In this document: in pieces, positions 16,030 through 24,980 of the stretch
How the letters are laid out: each line of letters opens with the position of its first letter
How positions within the stretch are numbered: position 1 is the first letter of the stretch
DNA from: an uncultured Pelagibacteraceae bacterium
GTDB lineage: Bacteria; Pseudomonadota; Alphaproteobacteria; Pelagibacterales; Pelagibacteraceae
NCBI GenBank assembly: GCA_902598125.1
Contig: CACKAJ010000006.1
Span: forward strand, 1 to 33,308
Length of the DNA: 33,308 nt
Reading direction: 5' to 3'
Program-made: the position numbers and the translations under genes
Notes under the pieces: generated by a model
What the model saw: only the letters and a program-made list of their open reading frames with translations
Database searches by the model: none
Told to the model about the DNA's origin: nothing

Positions 16030-18597
16030 ATGAATTTAGTAATTGTTGAAAGTCCAGCAAAAGCAAAAACAATTAATAAATACTTAGGTAAAGATTATTT
16101 AGTTTTAGCTAGCTATGGACACATACGAGATCTTCCTTCAAAAAATGGATCTGTAGATCCTGAAAATAAATTTCAAATGGAATGGGAAATCGACTCCTTT
16201 TCAAAAAAATATTTAAAAGAAATTACAAATGCTGCTGAAGACTCTGATAAAATTATTTTAGCTACAGACCCTGATCGTGAAGGTGAAGCTATTGCTTGGC
16301 ATGTTAAAGAAGTCCTAGATAAAAAAAAATTATTAAAAGATAAACATCTAGAACGTGTTGTTTTTAATGAGATTACAAAGAAAGCAATTCTTGATGCAAT
16401 TAAAAATCCAAGAGAAATTCATTTACCTTTAGTTGAGGCTTATCTAGCGCGAAGAGCTTTGGACTATCTTGTAGGATTTAATATCTCACCAATTCTTTGG
16501 ACAAAATTACCTGGATCAAAATCAGCAGGAAGAGTTCAGTCTGTTGCCTTGAAGCTTATAACTGAAAGAGAAAAGGAAATTGAATTATTTAAACCAGAAG
16601 AATACTGGACACTTACATCAGACTTTACAAACAAAGATAATAAAAATATTTTCTCAAAATTAAGTTTATTTAATGGAGATAAAATTGAAAAATTTTCTTT
16701 CAAAAATAAAGAGGAGATACAAAAAGCGGTCGATATAATCAATAAAACAAAATTTAAAATTGCTGATGTTAACACAAAAGTATTTAGACGAAACCCTCTA
16801 GCCCCTTTTACAACATCAACTTTACAACAAACTGCTTCGGGACGATTTGGTTTTGGAGCTTCCAGAACAATGCAAATTGCTCAACGACTTTATCAAGGAG
16901 TAGATATCGAGGGTGAAACCACAGGATTAATTACTTATATGAGAACTGATGGAACAAATATTTCAAAAGAAGCAATTGATGACTTTAGAAAATTCATTAC
17001 TGATGATTATGGTGATAAATATTTACCAGAGGCTCCAAATAGTTATACGGGAAAGAAAGCAAAGAATGCTCAGGAAGCTCATGAAGCAATTAGACCAACT
17101 AATATAAGCAGGAAACCTTCTGATATCAAAAAATACGTGAATGCAGATCAATTTAAACTCTATGAATTAATTTGGAGTAGAGCTTTATCATCTCAAATGA
17201 CCCCAGCAGAATTTGATAGAAATACAATTATTATTTCCTCAAACGACAATAAAATTAACTTTAGAGCTAGTGGCTCAGTCGTAAAATTTGATGGATTTCT
17301 TAAAGTGTATCAAGTTCAAGAAACTGACGAAGATGCAAAGAATATTTTGCCTGAGGTCAAAGTTGGAGAGGAAATTAGTATACTTAAGCTTAATGATGAA
17401 CAACACTTCACAGATCCACCACCACGATACTCTGAGGCTAGTTTAGTTAAAAAGATGGAGGAATTAGGCATAGGGAGACCCTCTACTTATGCTAGCATTA
17501 TCTCAGTATTATCAACGAGAAATTATGTCGAATTAATTAATAAAAGGTTTAATCCAACTGACAGAGGTAAGCTAATTTCAGCTTTTTTAGAAAAATTATT
17601 CTCTAAATACGTTGATTATAATTTCACTGCAGACCTAGAAAATCAGCTAGATGAAATCACTAGTGGTAAAATTGAATGGGTTCAAGTTTTAGATAATTTC
17701 TGGAAAGACTTTTACGAAAATGTTGGAAAAGTTAAAGAAAAGAGAACTAGAGAAGTATTAGACTTATTAAATGAAAGTTTAGGAGCTTTAATTTTTGAAA
17801 GGGATGACAAAGACGCAATAGATCGAAAATGTAAGTTATGTTCCAATGGAGAGCTTAGTCTTAAGAATAGTTTTAGAGGTGGAGCTTTTATAGGTTGCTC
17901 AAATTATCCTGAGTGTAAATTTACTAGACCATTATCTAAAGCTAAAGCTGCAGCTCAATATAATTTAGCAGAGCCTAAATTATTGGGTCAAAATGAAAAA
18001 GGTAAAGATATATATTTAAAAAATGGAAGATTTGGCCCCTACTTACAATATGAAAAAGAAAAAGACGAACTAGAAACCAAAAAGAAAAAAGGTAGAAAGA
18101 AAAAAAATGAGAATGAACACCTCAAAAATGTTTCAATTCCAAAAGGTATAGATGTTGATAGTGTTGATTTAGATAAAGCAAAATATTTATGTTCTCTTCC
18201 TAAAGTATTAGGACAACATCCTGAAAATGGACAGGATATAACTTTAAATTCTGGACGATTTGGTCCATATCTTAAATGTGAAAATAAATCTGCAAGACTT
18301 GAAAATGTAGAAGATCTTTTTTCTATTGGTTTGAATAGGGCTATTACATTAATTGCTGAAGCTAAACCAGGACGTATTTCATCTTCATTAATTAAAGATC
18401 TTGGAGAACATCCTGAGGATAAAAAACCTGTTAGAATTATGAAAGGACAATACGGTCCTTATATTAAATATAAATCTCTAAACGCAACAATCCCAGAAGA
18501 AAAAGATCCAAATGAACTTACTATGGAAGAAGCGCTTATATTAATTGAAAAAAGAAAAGAATACGATAAAACTAAAAAAAAAGGTAAGAGGAAATGA
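16030..18597 (+). CDS. topA: DNA topoisomerase I
   Basis: Topoisomerase I relaxes negatively supercoiled DNA by type IA strand passage. The N-terminal TOPRIM domain starts with NLVIVESPAKAKTI and has TDPDREGEAIAWH around residues 79-91. The active-site tyrosine is in GLITYMRTDGT, near residue 303. After the core there is one four-cysteine zinc-finger segment (CKLCSNG...GCSNYPEC, about 592-630) and then three C-terminal repeats with GRFGPYL, GRFGPYL and GQYGPYI, typical of alphaproteobacterial TopA. The frame is open to a TTG at 15994, but the ATG at 16030 gives the standard N-terminus (855 residues). The tail is very lysine-rich. The 68-bp gap before it holds no gene. The stop overlaps the next start as ATGA. 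Confidence 0.97.
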   Translation: MNLVIVESPAKAKTINKYLGKDYLVLASYGHIRDLPSKNGSVDPENKFQMEWEIDSFSKKYLKEITNAAEDSDKIILATDPDREGEAIAWHVKEVLDKKKLLKDKHLERVVFNEITKKAILDAIKNPREIHLPLVEAYLARRALDYLVGFNISPILWTKLPGSKSAGRVQSVALKLITEREKEIELFKPEEYWTLTSDFTNKDNKNIFSKLSLFNGDKIEKFSFKNKEEIQKAVDIINKTKFKIADVNTKVFRRNPLAPFTTSTLQQTASGRFGFGASRTMQIAQRLYQGVDIEGETTGLITYMRTDGTNISKEAIDDFRKFITDDYGDKYLPEAPNSYTGKKAKNAQEAHEAIRPTNISRKPSDIKKYVNADQFKLYELIWSRALSSQMTPAEFDRNTIIISSNDNKINFRASGSVVKFDGFLKVYQVQETDEDAKNILPEVKVGEEISILKLNDEQHFTDPPPRYSEASLVKKMEELGIGRPSTYASIISVLSTRNYVELINKRFNPTDRGKLISAFLEKLFSKYVDYNFTADLENQLDEITSGKIEWVQVLDNFWKDFYENVGKVKEKRTREVLDLLNESLGALIFERDDKDAIDRKCKLCSNGELSLKNSFRGGAFIGCSNYPECKFTRPLSKAKAAAQYNLAEPKLLGQNEKGKDIYLKNGRFGPYLQYEKEKDELETKKKKGRKKKNENEHLKNVSIPKGIDVDSVDLDKAKYLCSLPKVLGQHPENGQDITLNSGRFGPYLKCENKSARLENVEDLFSIGLNRAITLIAEAKPGRISSSLIKDLGEHPEDKKPVRIMKGQYGPYIKYKSLNATIPEEKDPNELTMEEALILIEKRKEYDKTKKKGKRK

Positions 18598-19058
18598 GCG
18601 TAATCGAAAACAAACTAAAAAGTTTAAATATAAAATTGCCTGAACCAAAAGCGCCAGTAGGAGCTTACGTTGCTACTAAAATTGTTGGAAAATTATTATA
18701 TATATCAGGTCAAATTTCAATTGATGAAAATGCAAAACTTATAACAGGAAAAATTGGAAAAGATTTAGATTTAGAGGAAGGTTATAAAGCTGCCGAAAGA
18801 TGTGGTTTAAGTATTGTTGCACATGTTAAAAATGCTTGTGGAGGAGATTTAGATAAAGTTAAATCTTGTGTAAAATTAACAGGTTATGTTAATTCGACAG
18901 ATGATTTCAAAGATCAGCCGAAAATTATAAACGGCGCTTCAGATATTATAGCTAAAATTTTTGATAAAAAAGGTGAACACACACGCGCAGCTGTGAGTGT
19001 GAATAGTTTACCTTTAGGAGTTGCTGTAGAAGTTGATGCAATCTTTGAACTTAATTAG
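18594..19058 (+). CDS. RidA family (YjgF/YER057c/UK114) protein
   Basis: This 154-residue small cytoplasmic protein is of the RidA superfamily, which forms trimers. Some members hydrolyse reactive enamine/imine intermediates released by PLP enzymes. Visible features are LLYISGQISID near residue 40, the internal A-x-x-C-x-x-S segment, and HTRAAVSVNSLPLGVAVEVDAIFE. The last of these contains the arginine (near residue 132) that binds the carboxylate of the substrate in active RidA proteins. It is somewhat longer than classical RidA (about 128) and belongs to the YjgF-related subgroup with a longer middle region, so an enamine deaminase activity is likely but unproven. It overlaps topA by ATGA and the convergent ugd by 8 bp. 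Confidence 0.87.
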   Translation: MSVIENKLKSLNIKLPEPKAPVGAYVATKIVGKLLYISGQISIDENAKLITGKIGKDLDLEEGYKAAERCGLSIVAHVKNACGGDLDKVKSCVKLTGYVNSTDDFKDQPKIINGASDIIAKIFDKKGEHTRAAVSVNSLPLGVAVEVDAIFELN

Positions 19059-20355
19059 TGTTAGGTCTACCAACAGAATAGTATTTGATCTTATTTTTTT
19101 TCATTTCTTCGGCAGAATAAAGATTTCTTAAATCATAAATTTTAAATTTATTATTTTTTATAATCTTTTTGAAATCTATCGATTTAAATTCATCCCATTC
19201 TGTGAGCAGAACTACTAAATCTGCCCCATTACAATTAGATTTTATATTGTTTTTGTAATTGCAGTTTTTGATTTGTCTAAACTCACTTTTTTCTCCAGAT
19301 GGGTCGTAATAATTAACTTTAGCACCTTTTTTACATAGATAAGGTATCATTTTAAGGCTAGTGGAATCCCTCATATCATCAGTGTTGGGTTTAAATGTAA
19401 CACCTAAGAAAGAAATTTTTTTATTTCTTATATTTGAACCTAAAATTTTGTGAATTCTTTGGGTGAGTAAACTCACTCTTTCTTGGTTTGATTTTATTAC
19501 TGATTTAACAACTGATAGATTTATTTTATATTTATCTGCAGCAGATACTAAACCTTTGGTATCCTTTGGAAAACACGACCCCCCATAAGCTGGACCAGCA
19601 CGTAAAAATCTACCGCCTATTCTACTATCGGAACCCATGCCTAATGAAATATCCTCTATGTTTACTCCAGACTTTTCACATAGGTTAGCAAGTTCATTAA
19701 TGAAAGTAATTTTGGTTGCGAGAAAAGCATTTGATGCATACTTTATTAGTTCGGCTCCTCTTCTAGAAGTAGTAAAAAATTTTGAACCCTTGTTAGTTAA
19801 TGGTACATAAAGTTTTTTCATTATGTTAAAGGCTTTTTTTTCGTCAGATCCTATTACAATTCTATCAGGGTATCTAAAATCTCGTATTGCCTCACCTTCT
19901 CTTAAGAATTCAGGATTAGAGATTACTGTAAAAAGTTTTTTCTTTTTTTTTAATATTTTTTCAATTTCATCCCCTGTTCCTACTGGAACTGTAGACTTAG
20001 TAACAATAATCTTTTTTTTTTTTGAATATTTCAATATTTCTTTTGCACATTTATAAACAAAAGATAAATCAACTTTAATTGATCCTTTTTTTGTAGGAGT
20101 TCCTACACATATAAATATTATATCTGATATACTAATAGCTTTATCAATATCTGTTGTGAATGAGAGACGTTTAGCTGTAAAATTTTTTTTTATTAATTCA
20201 TCTAATCCTGGTTCATAGATTGGGGAAATTCCAGAGTTAAGTTTATCTATTTTGTTTTTATCTTTATCAACGCAGATAACTTGATTTCCTATATCAGCAA
20301 AGCAAACACCGCTTACTAATCCAACGTAACCAGTTCCTATCATGCATAGTTTCAT
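19051..20355 (-). CDS. ugd: UDP-glucose 6-dehydrogenase
   Basis: This 434-residue enzyme oxidises UDP-glucose to UDP-glucuronate with two NAD+ in the cytoplasm, feeding surface polysaccharide or glycolipid synthesis. The Rossmann start MIGTGYVGLVSG, catalytic Cys261 in GGSCFPKDTKGL and Lys205 in ELIKYASNAFLATK are all in place, as is GVTFKPNTDDMRDS near residue 325. It starts on the base next to the galU stop; galU makes its substrate, so the two form one operon. The coding strand contains a 12-base run of A (complement of 20012-20023) within the KKKK of residues 112-115. Confidence 0.95.
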   Translation of the reverse strand: MKLCMIGTGYVGLVSGVCFADIGNQVICVDKDKNKIDKLNSGISPIYEPGLDELIKKNFTAKRLSFTTDIDKAISISDIIFICVGTPTKKGSIKVDLSFVYKCAKEILKYSKKKKIIVTKSTVPVGTGDEIEKILKKKKKLFTVISNPEFLREGEAIRDFRYPDRIVIGSDEKKAFNIMKKLYVPLTNKGSKFFTTSRRGAELIKYASNAFLATKITFINELANLCEKSGVNIEDISLGMGSDSRIGGRFLRAGPAYGGSCFPKDTKGLVSAADKYKINLSVVKSVIKSNQERVSLLTQRIHKILGSNIRNKKISFLGVTFKPNTDDMRDSTSLKMIPYLCKKGAKVNYYDPSGEKSEFRQIKNCNYKNNIKSNCNGADLVVLLTEWDEFKSIDFKKIIKNNKFKIYDLRNLYSAEEMKKNKIKYYSVGRPNTN

Positions 20356-21171
20356 TTATTTACCCTTAGATATTTGTATTCCTGAATTAATATACCCACT
20401 TAGAGTTCCACAATCTAAATACTTACCTTTAAAAATATTTCCGTAAAACTTATTTTCTTTTTTAATTAAACTTCTAATTGCGTCAGTAATATGAATCTCT
20501 CCTCCTTGGCCAGGTTTTAATTTCTTTATTTCAGTAAAGATTTTTGTAGGCAATATGTATCTACCAATAATTGCGAAATTTGATGGCGCTTTTTTGATGA
20601 TAGGTTTCTCTACAACATCTTTAATTTGAAAATGTCTTTTTTTTTTATTTTTAATTGATAAAATTCCCCATCTTGACACAGTTTTTCTTTCTACTCTTTT
20701 TGTCGCAATTATAGATCCATTAGTTTTTTTATGTAATCGTATCATTTCTTTAGAACAATTATTTTTAATTATTAAATCATCAGGTAAAAGCATTAAAAAG
20801 TATTTGCTTTTTATATATTTTTGGCATTTTAAAACCGCATCACCTGTACCTTTTGGTTTATTCTGATAAACAAATTTTATCATTTTTTGATATTTTTTTA
20901 TTTTTTTAAACTCTTCAATTAGTCTTTTATCTCTTTTTTTTTTTATTATTTTTTTATAAAAATTATCGTTAAAAAAATATTTTTTTATCGATAGTTTTTT
21001 TTTTGAAATGATAAATATAAATTCTTTTATACCTGCATCAATACATTCTTCTAATATATATTGTAAATTTGGTTTACCATTAATGGGCATTAACTCTTTC
21101 GGCATTACGCTTGTTAGAGGCAGCATTCTAGTTCCTAATCCAGCTAATGGAATAATAGCTTGTTTTATCAT
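20356..21171 (-). CDS. galU: UTP-glucose-1-phosphate uridylyltransferase
   Basis: This 271-residue nucleotidyltransferase makes UDP-glucose from glucose-1-phosphate and UTP. The nucleotide loop is IPLAGLGTRMLPLT followed by MPKELMPINGKP, with KPKGTGDAVL, LLPDDLI and VVEKP motifs in family order and GGEIHITDAI near residue 225. It is a little shorter than E. coli GalU (302), mostly in loops. The middle of the gene is extremely A-rich on the coding strand and lysine-rich (KKIIKKKRDKR region), including an 11-base A run. It is co-directional with ugd with no gap and divergent from panC. Confidence 0.94.
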   Translation of the reverse strand: MIKQAIIPLAGLGTRMLPLTSVMPKELMPINGKPNLQYILEECIDAGIKEFIFIISKKKLSIKKYFFNDNFYKKIIKKKRDKRLIEEFKKIKKYQKMIKFVYQNKPKGTGDAVLKCQKYIKSKYFLMLLPDDLIIKNNCSKEMIRLHKKTNGSIIATKRVERKTVSRWGILSIKNKKKRHFQIKDVVEKPIIKKAPSNFAIIGRYILPTKIFTEIKKLKPGQGGEIHITDAIRSLIKKENKFYGNIFKGKYLDCGTLSGYINSGIQISKGK

Positions 21172-21209
21172 ATGATTCTTATAATAGTTATTATCATTGG
21201 TTTACAGAA
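21172..21209. promoter_or_regulatory. Divergent galU/panC control region
   Basis: The 38-bp gap between the two start codons holds TATAAT on the plus strand (21180-21185). An overlapping palindrome ATAATA-GT-TATTAT (21181-21194) also gives TATTAT on the minus strand. These could be back-to-back -10 elements for panC and galU; no good -35 hexamers are visible, so this is tentative in so AT-rich a region. Confidence 0.3.
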
Positions 21210-22025
21210 ATGAAAATATTTAAAGATAAACATAGCCTTCAAAAAGAGATTTTAAAAACTAAAGGAACATCTTTTGTACCTACAATGGGTGGATTACATA
21301 AAGGACATATCTCATTGATCAAACAATCTAAAAAATCTAAGTTTAAAACTTTAGTCTCTATTTTTGTGAACCCTAAACAATTCAATAAAAAAAGTGATTT
21401 TAGGTCTTATCCAAGAAATACAAAAAAGGACTTAAAGCTGCTTAAGAAATTGAAGATTGATTATTTATATATTCCAACGTTTAATGATATATATGGGTTT
21501 AGGCCCAAGAACAAAATTTTTTTAGATAAATCTTCAAAAAAATTATGTGGTAAATTTAGAAAAGGTCATTTTGAAGGTGTTCTAAATGTAGTTAACAGAT
21601 TTATAGAAATAATTAAACCAAAATATATATTTCTAGGGAAAAAAGATTTTCAGCAACTATACTTAATTAAAAAACACATCGAAAAAAGAAAGATTAAATC
21701 TAAAATAATTGAATGCAAAACTATAAGAGAAAATAATGGTATAGCTTGCTCTTCAAGAAATTTAAATCTTAGTAAAAGTCAAATGAAAATTGCATCTAAT
21801 ATTTTTAATTACCTAAGTAAGTTAAAAAAAAAAATAAAAAAAAATTATTATTTATTTAAGATAGATAAAATTAAAAAAGATTTAATAAAACTAGGTGCGA
21901 ATAAAATAGACTATTTAGAAAATTATAATATAAAAAGTTTTAAAAAAATCAAAAAATCTAATCAGAAATTCAATTTGTTTTTTGCTTACTACATTAAAAA
22001 AGTAAGATTAATTGATAATATCTAA
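21210..22025 (+). CDS. panC: Pantoate-beta-alanine ligase (pantothenate synthetase)
   Basis: PanC joins pantoate and beta-alanine using ATP to make pantothenate (coenzyme A precursor). The N-terminal nucleotide-binding motif is PTMGGLHKGHISL, with the HIGH-like signature as H30-K-G-H33. VSIFVNPKQFN, the FEGVLNVVNRF stretch, FLGKKDFQQL and IACSSRNLNLS (the KMSKS-equivalent region) follow in the normal order. The C-terminal domain is lysine-rich and poorly conserved, as expected for very AT-rich DNA. It is a single gene facing away from galU; no panB lies beside it here. The 3' end overlaps mgtE by 4 bp (CTAA, read as TAA one way and TAG the other). Confidence 0.94.
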   Translation: MKIFKDKHSLQKEILKTKGTSFVPTMGGLHKGHISLIKQSKKSKFKTLVSIFVNPKQFNKKSDFRSYPRNTKKDLKLLKKLKIDYLYIPTFNDIYGFRPKNKIFLDKSSKKLCGKFRKGHFEGVLNVVNRFIEIIKPKYIFLGKKDFQQLYLIKKHIEKRKIKSKIIECKTIRENNGIACSSRNLNLSKSQMKIASNIFNYLSKLKKKIKKNYYLFKIDKIKKDLIKLGANKIDYLENYNIKSFKKIKKSNQKFNLFFAYYIKKVRLIDNI

Positions 22026-23401
22026 TTTAAGAAATAAAAAGATCCCAAACCTAGAAAAGAAAGAAATCCAATAACATCTGTAATTGTTGTTACAAAAACA
22101 CTTGAGGCTAAAGCAGGATCAATATTTAATTTTTTTAATGATACTGGAACTAAAATTCCAAACAATCCTGCAACAATCATGTTCAAGATCATAGAAATAC
22201 CAATTAATAATGAAAGATTTAACTCTTTAAACCAGAGTTGAACTATTATTGCAGTTATAATTGCAAAAATAATACCATTTAAAATTCCTATTAAAAATTC
22301 TTTACCAACAACTCGATTAAAATTACTTTTTGATAATTCTTTGGTTGCTATTGCTCGAATTGTAACAGCTAACGTTTGCATCCCAGCATTCCCCCCCATT
22401 GAGGCAACAATCGGCATAAGAAAAGCTAAAGCTACCATTTGTTCAATTGAGGCTCCAAAGAAACTGATTACCCAAGTAGCAAGCAAAGCAGTAAATAAAT
22501 TTAACAGTAACCAATTGAATCTTCTTTTTGTTTTTAGCATAACACTATCAGTGATTTCTTCATCGCCAACACCTGCTAATCGTAGAGCATCTTCTTCAGC
22601 TTCCTCTTGAACAACTGTAACAACATCGTCGGCTGTAATCATACCAACTAACTTATTTTCTTTATTAACTACACCTGCGGAAACCAAGTTATAATTTTCA
22701 AAAGTGAGACCAACTTCTTCTTTATCCATATTAACTGAAATTAAAACTGGCATTTCTTTCATAATAGAACTCATTTTCAAATCCCTAGATGTTCTTAATA
22801 CTCTTGATGAAGGAACAGTTCCAATTGGTTTAAAATCATTATCTACTATAAAAATTTCTAAGAATTCTTCAGGTAAATCTTTATCTTCTCTTAAATAATC
22901 TATAGTTTGTCCAACAGTCCAATTGCTTGGCACTGCTATAAATTCTCTTTGCATTATTCTTGCTGCGGAGTCTTCGGGGTAACTTAAACCTTCTTGTAAT
23001 AAAAATTTGTCTTTTGGAGGAAGTTTTTCTAAAACTTTTTCTTTTATTTCTTTTGATAAGTTTTCAAGAATTTTAATAGCATTATCAGACTCTAATCTTT
23101 TTATTATTTTAATAAGAGAGTCTATAGAAAGTAGTTGTAAAACCTCACTTTGGATTGATTCATTTAATTCAATAAAAATTTCTGGATCAATATTAAATGA
23201 TTCAATCTCAATTAATTTATTTCTTGTATCAGGATTTAAATTTTCAATTAGATTAGCTACATCTGCTTCGTGCAGATCTTTTAAAGTTTGATTGATAAAT
23301 TCAACATTTCTACTCTCAATATTTTGAGTAAAAGTACTAATAAATTCCTTATTAAAATCCAAATTGACTTTTTTTGCTTCTCGTGATTTTGGTAAAGTCA
23401 T
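22022..23401 (-). CDS. mgtE: Magnesium transporter MgtE
   Basis: This 459-residue Mg2+ channel/transporter sits in the inner membrane. Its order is a cytoplasmic N domain (helical repeats, about 25-135, with LHEADVANLIENL), two CBS domains (about 140-265, including the ITADDVVTVVQEEAEED segment), a plug helix and five transmembrane helices from about 290. The selectivity region PIVASMGGNAGMQT is intact, with the conserved GGNxGxQ. CBS domains bind Mg2+ and close the pore at high internal Mg2+, so control is mainly post-translational. A purine-rich AAGAGG lies 6 nt before the ATG. It is divergent from lipB. Confidence 0.96.
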   Translation of the reverse strand: MTLPKSREAKKVNLDFNKEFISTFTQNIESRNVEFINQTLKDLHEADVANLIENLNPDTRNKLIEIESFNIDPEIFIELNESIQSEVLQLLSIDSLIKIIKRLESDNAIKILENLSKEIKEKVLEKLPPKDKFLLQEGLSYPEDSAARIMQREFIAVPSNWTVGQTIDYLREDKDLPEEFLEIFIVDNDFKPIGTVPSSRVLRTSRDLKMSSIMKEMPVLISVNMDKEEVGLTFENYNLVSAGVVNKENKLVGMITADDVVTVVQEEAEEDALRLAGVGDEEITDSVMLKTKRRFNWLLLNLFTALLATWVISFFGASIEQMVALAFLMPIVASMGGNAGMQTLAVTIRAIATKELSKSNFNRVVGKEFLIGILNGIIFAIITAIIVQLWFKELNLSLLIGISMILNMIVAGLFGILVPVSLKKLNIDPALASSVFVTTITDVIGFLSFLGLGSFYFLN

Positions 23402-23438
23402 AAATACCTCTTAAAGTTTTTTTGAGACTATTAGTCTA

Positions 23439-23444
23439 TATAAT
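23439..23444 (+). promoter_or_regulatory. Possible -10 element of lipB
   Basis: A consensus TATAAT lies 17 nt upstream of the lipB ATG, with no recognisable -35. A perfect 13-bp palindrome AGACTA-T-TAGTCT (23425-23437) ends one base before it and could be an operator. Confidence 0.35.
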
Positions 23445-23461
23445 GATAAAATTCAAATTAA

Positions 23462-24073
23462 ATGAGTATAGAAGTCAAAATTAGCAAAAAACGTATACCC
23501 TATAAAACGGCAATGCTTTATCTCGATAAAAGAGTTGAAGAAGTAAAAAGTGATAAAAATCGAGAATTATTATGGATCCTAGAACATCCAACTACTTATA
23601 CAGCTGGAGTAAGTTTCAATAAAAAAGAAATAATTGATAAAAAAATAAAAATAGTTAAATCAAATAGAGGGGGCAAAATAACACTGCACAATCCTGGACA
23701 AAAAATTGTTTACTTTGTTATCAATTTAAACAAAAGAAAAAAAGATATAAGAAAATTAATAAATTCAATAGAAAAAAGCATAATACAATTTTTAGGAAAT
23801 TATAAAATTAAAGCTAAAAATGACAAAAAAAACATAGGCATTTGGGTTAAAGACAAAAAAATTGCTGCAATAGGTATTAGAGTTTCTAGATGGGTAGCCT
23901 ATCATGGTTGCTCAATAAATATTTCAAATAATTTAAATCAATATTTAAAAATTATTCCATGCGGTTTAGATAACAAAAAGGTCACCTCGATGTCAAAATT
24001 AATAGACGTTAAACCTAAGAACTTTGAGAATAATTTAGCAACTATTTTTATTGAAAATATTAATAATATTTAA
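23462..24073 (+). CDS. lipB: Octanoyltransferase LipB
   Basis: LipB moves octanoate from acyl carrier protein to lipoyl domains in the first step of lipoate biosynthesis; LipA is not in this window. The sequence has LEHPTTYTAG, RGGKITLHNPGQ (family RGGxxTYHGPGQ, here with H-N-P-G), the IAAIGIRVSRWVAYHG segment carrying Lys133, and the catalytic Cys167 in IPCGLDNKKVTSM. These correspond to K135 and C169 of E. coli LipB. It is 203 residues, normal for the family. It is divergent from mgtE, and its TAA stop shares the palindrome TTAA with the stop of the convergent pseudouridine synthase gene. Confidence 0.94.
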   Translation: MSIEVKISKKRIPYKTAMLYLDKRVEEVKSDKNRELLWILEHPTTYTAGVSFNKKEIIDKKIKIVKSNRGGKITLHNPGQKIVYFVINLNKRKKDIRKLINSIEKSIIQFLGNYKIKAKNDKKNIGIWVKDKKIAAIGIRVSRWVAYHGCSINISNNLNQYLKIIPCGLDNKKVTSMSKLIDVKPKNFENNLATIFIENINNI

Positions 24074-24969
24074 AAATTTTTTTTAAGAAAGTCTTCGAAT
24101 AGAACGTTATACTGTGCCTTAAAATTATATTGAATATTGTTAATCATAAATTTTATTTTATATGCATGTAACATTAGATTTTTAATTTTTAATCTTTTTC
24201 TGTCATTTAAAAAATATTTATCATCTCCTATTATCGGACACCCAATGTTAAGTAATTGTTTTCGCAATTGATGTTTTCTTCCAGTAATAGGATTTAACTC
24301 CAAGTAAGAATAGCCGTCTTTTGATTTGATAATTTTCAAATTAGATATAGCTTTTTGAACAATTTTTTTATTATTTTCGTAATAAATTAAATCATCTTTC
24401 ATTACATTTTTAGATTTTTCAACTTTCCCATACACTATAGCCAAATAAGTTTTATGAATTTTCCTGATCCTGAAAAGTGAAGTAAATAATTGGGCATACT
24501 TTCTATTTTTGGCAATTATCAAAACCCCTGATGTCTCTTTATCTAATCTGTGAACAATGAAAGGTTTTGAATTTTCAAAATATCTTGTATTTTTTAGTAT
24601 ATCAATAATGTTTTTAAATGATTTAGTGCCTGATTGAACTGGTATACCGGTTGGTTTATTAATTACTATAAAGTTTTCATTATCTTCAATTACATAATCA
24701 TCATAGGTGCCAATTTCTTTTTTTTTTGGTAAATATTTAATCTTTTCTTTTTTATCTACAGGTTTAAACTTGGAAATATCGTAAATCTCAATCAAATCAC
24801 CAGTTTGAAGTCTGTAAGACGATTTAGTTTTTTTTTTATTAACTTTAATCTTATTTTGTCTTAATAATTTTTCTAATAAAGAGTGCGGTAAGTTAATAAC
24901 TTTATTTTTGAACCATTTATCTAGACGTGAGTCATTAAAATCATCATCTACAGTATATGATTTGGGCAT
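24070..24969 (-). CDS. rluC: RluC/RluD-family rRNA pseudouridine synthase
   Basis: This 299-residue enzyme isomerises uridines in RNA. An N-terminal S4 RNA-binding domain (about 13-75, with SLLEKLLRQNKIKVN) precedes the catalytic domain. The active-site Asp143 lies in VHRLDKETSGVLIIAKN, and GRKHQLRKQLLNIGCPIIGDDKY is the motif III region. The S4 domain and motif fit the RluC/RluD group; RluC (23S rRNA 955/2504/2580) is the more likely reading, but RluD cannot be ruled out. The gene follows rplQ by 11 nt on the same strand, so it probably rides on the ribosomal protein transcript. Confidence 0.88.
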   Translation of the reverse strand: MPKSYTVDDDFNDSRLDKWFKNKVINLPHSLLEKLLRQNKIKVNKKKTKSSYRLQTGDLIEIYDISKFKPVDKKEKIKYLPKKKEIGTYDDYVIEDNENFIVINKPTGIPVQSGTKSFKNIIDILKNTRYFENSKPFIVHRLDKETSGVLIIAKNRKYAQLFTSLFRIRKIHKTYLAIVYGKVEKSKNVMKDDLIYYENNKKIVQKAISNLKIIKSKDGYSYLELNPITGRKHQLRKQLLNIGCPIIGDDKYFLNDRKRLKIKNLMLHAYKIKFMINNIQYNFKAQYNVLFEDFLKKNF

Positions 24970-24980
24970 GAAATCTTAAT

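Noticed and set aside
22341-23291. Three plus-strand open frames (22341-22610, 22704-22898, 23007-23291)
   Set aside because: All are antisense to mgtE, which is complete.
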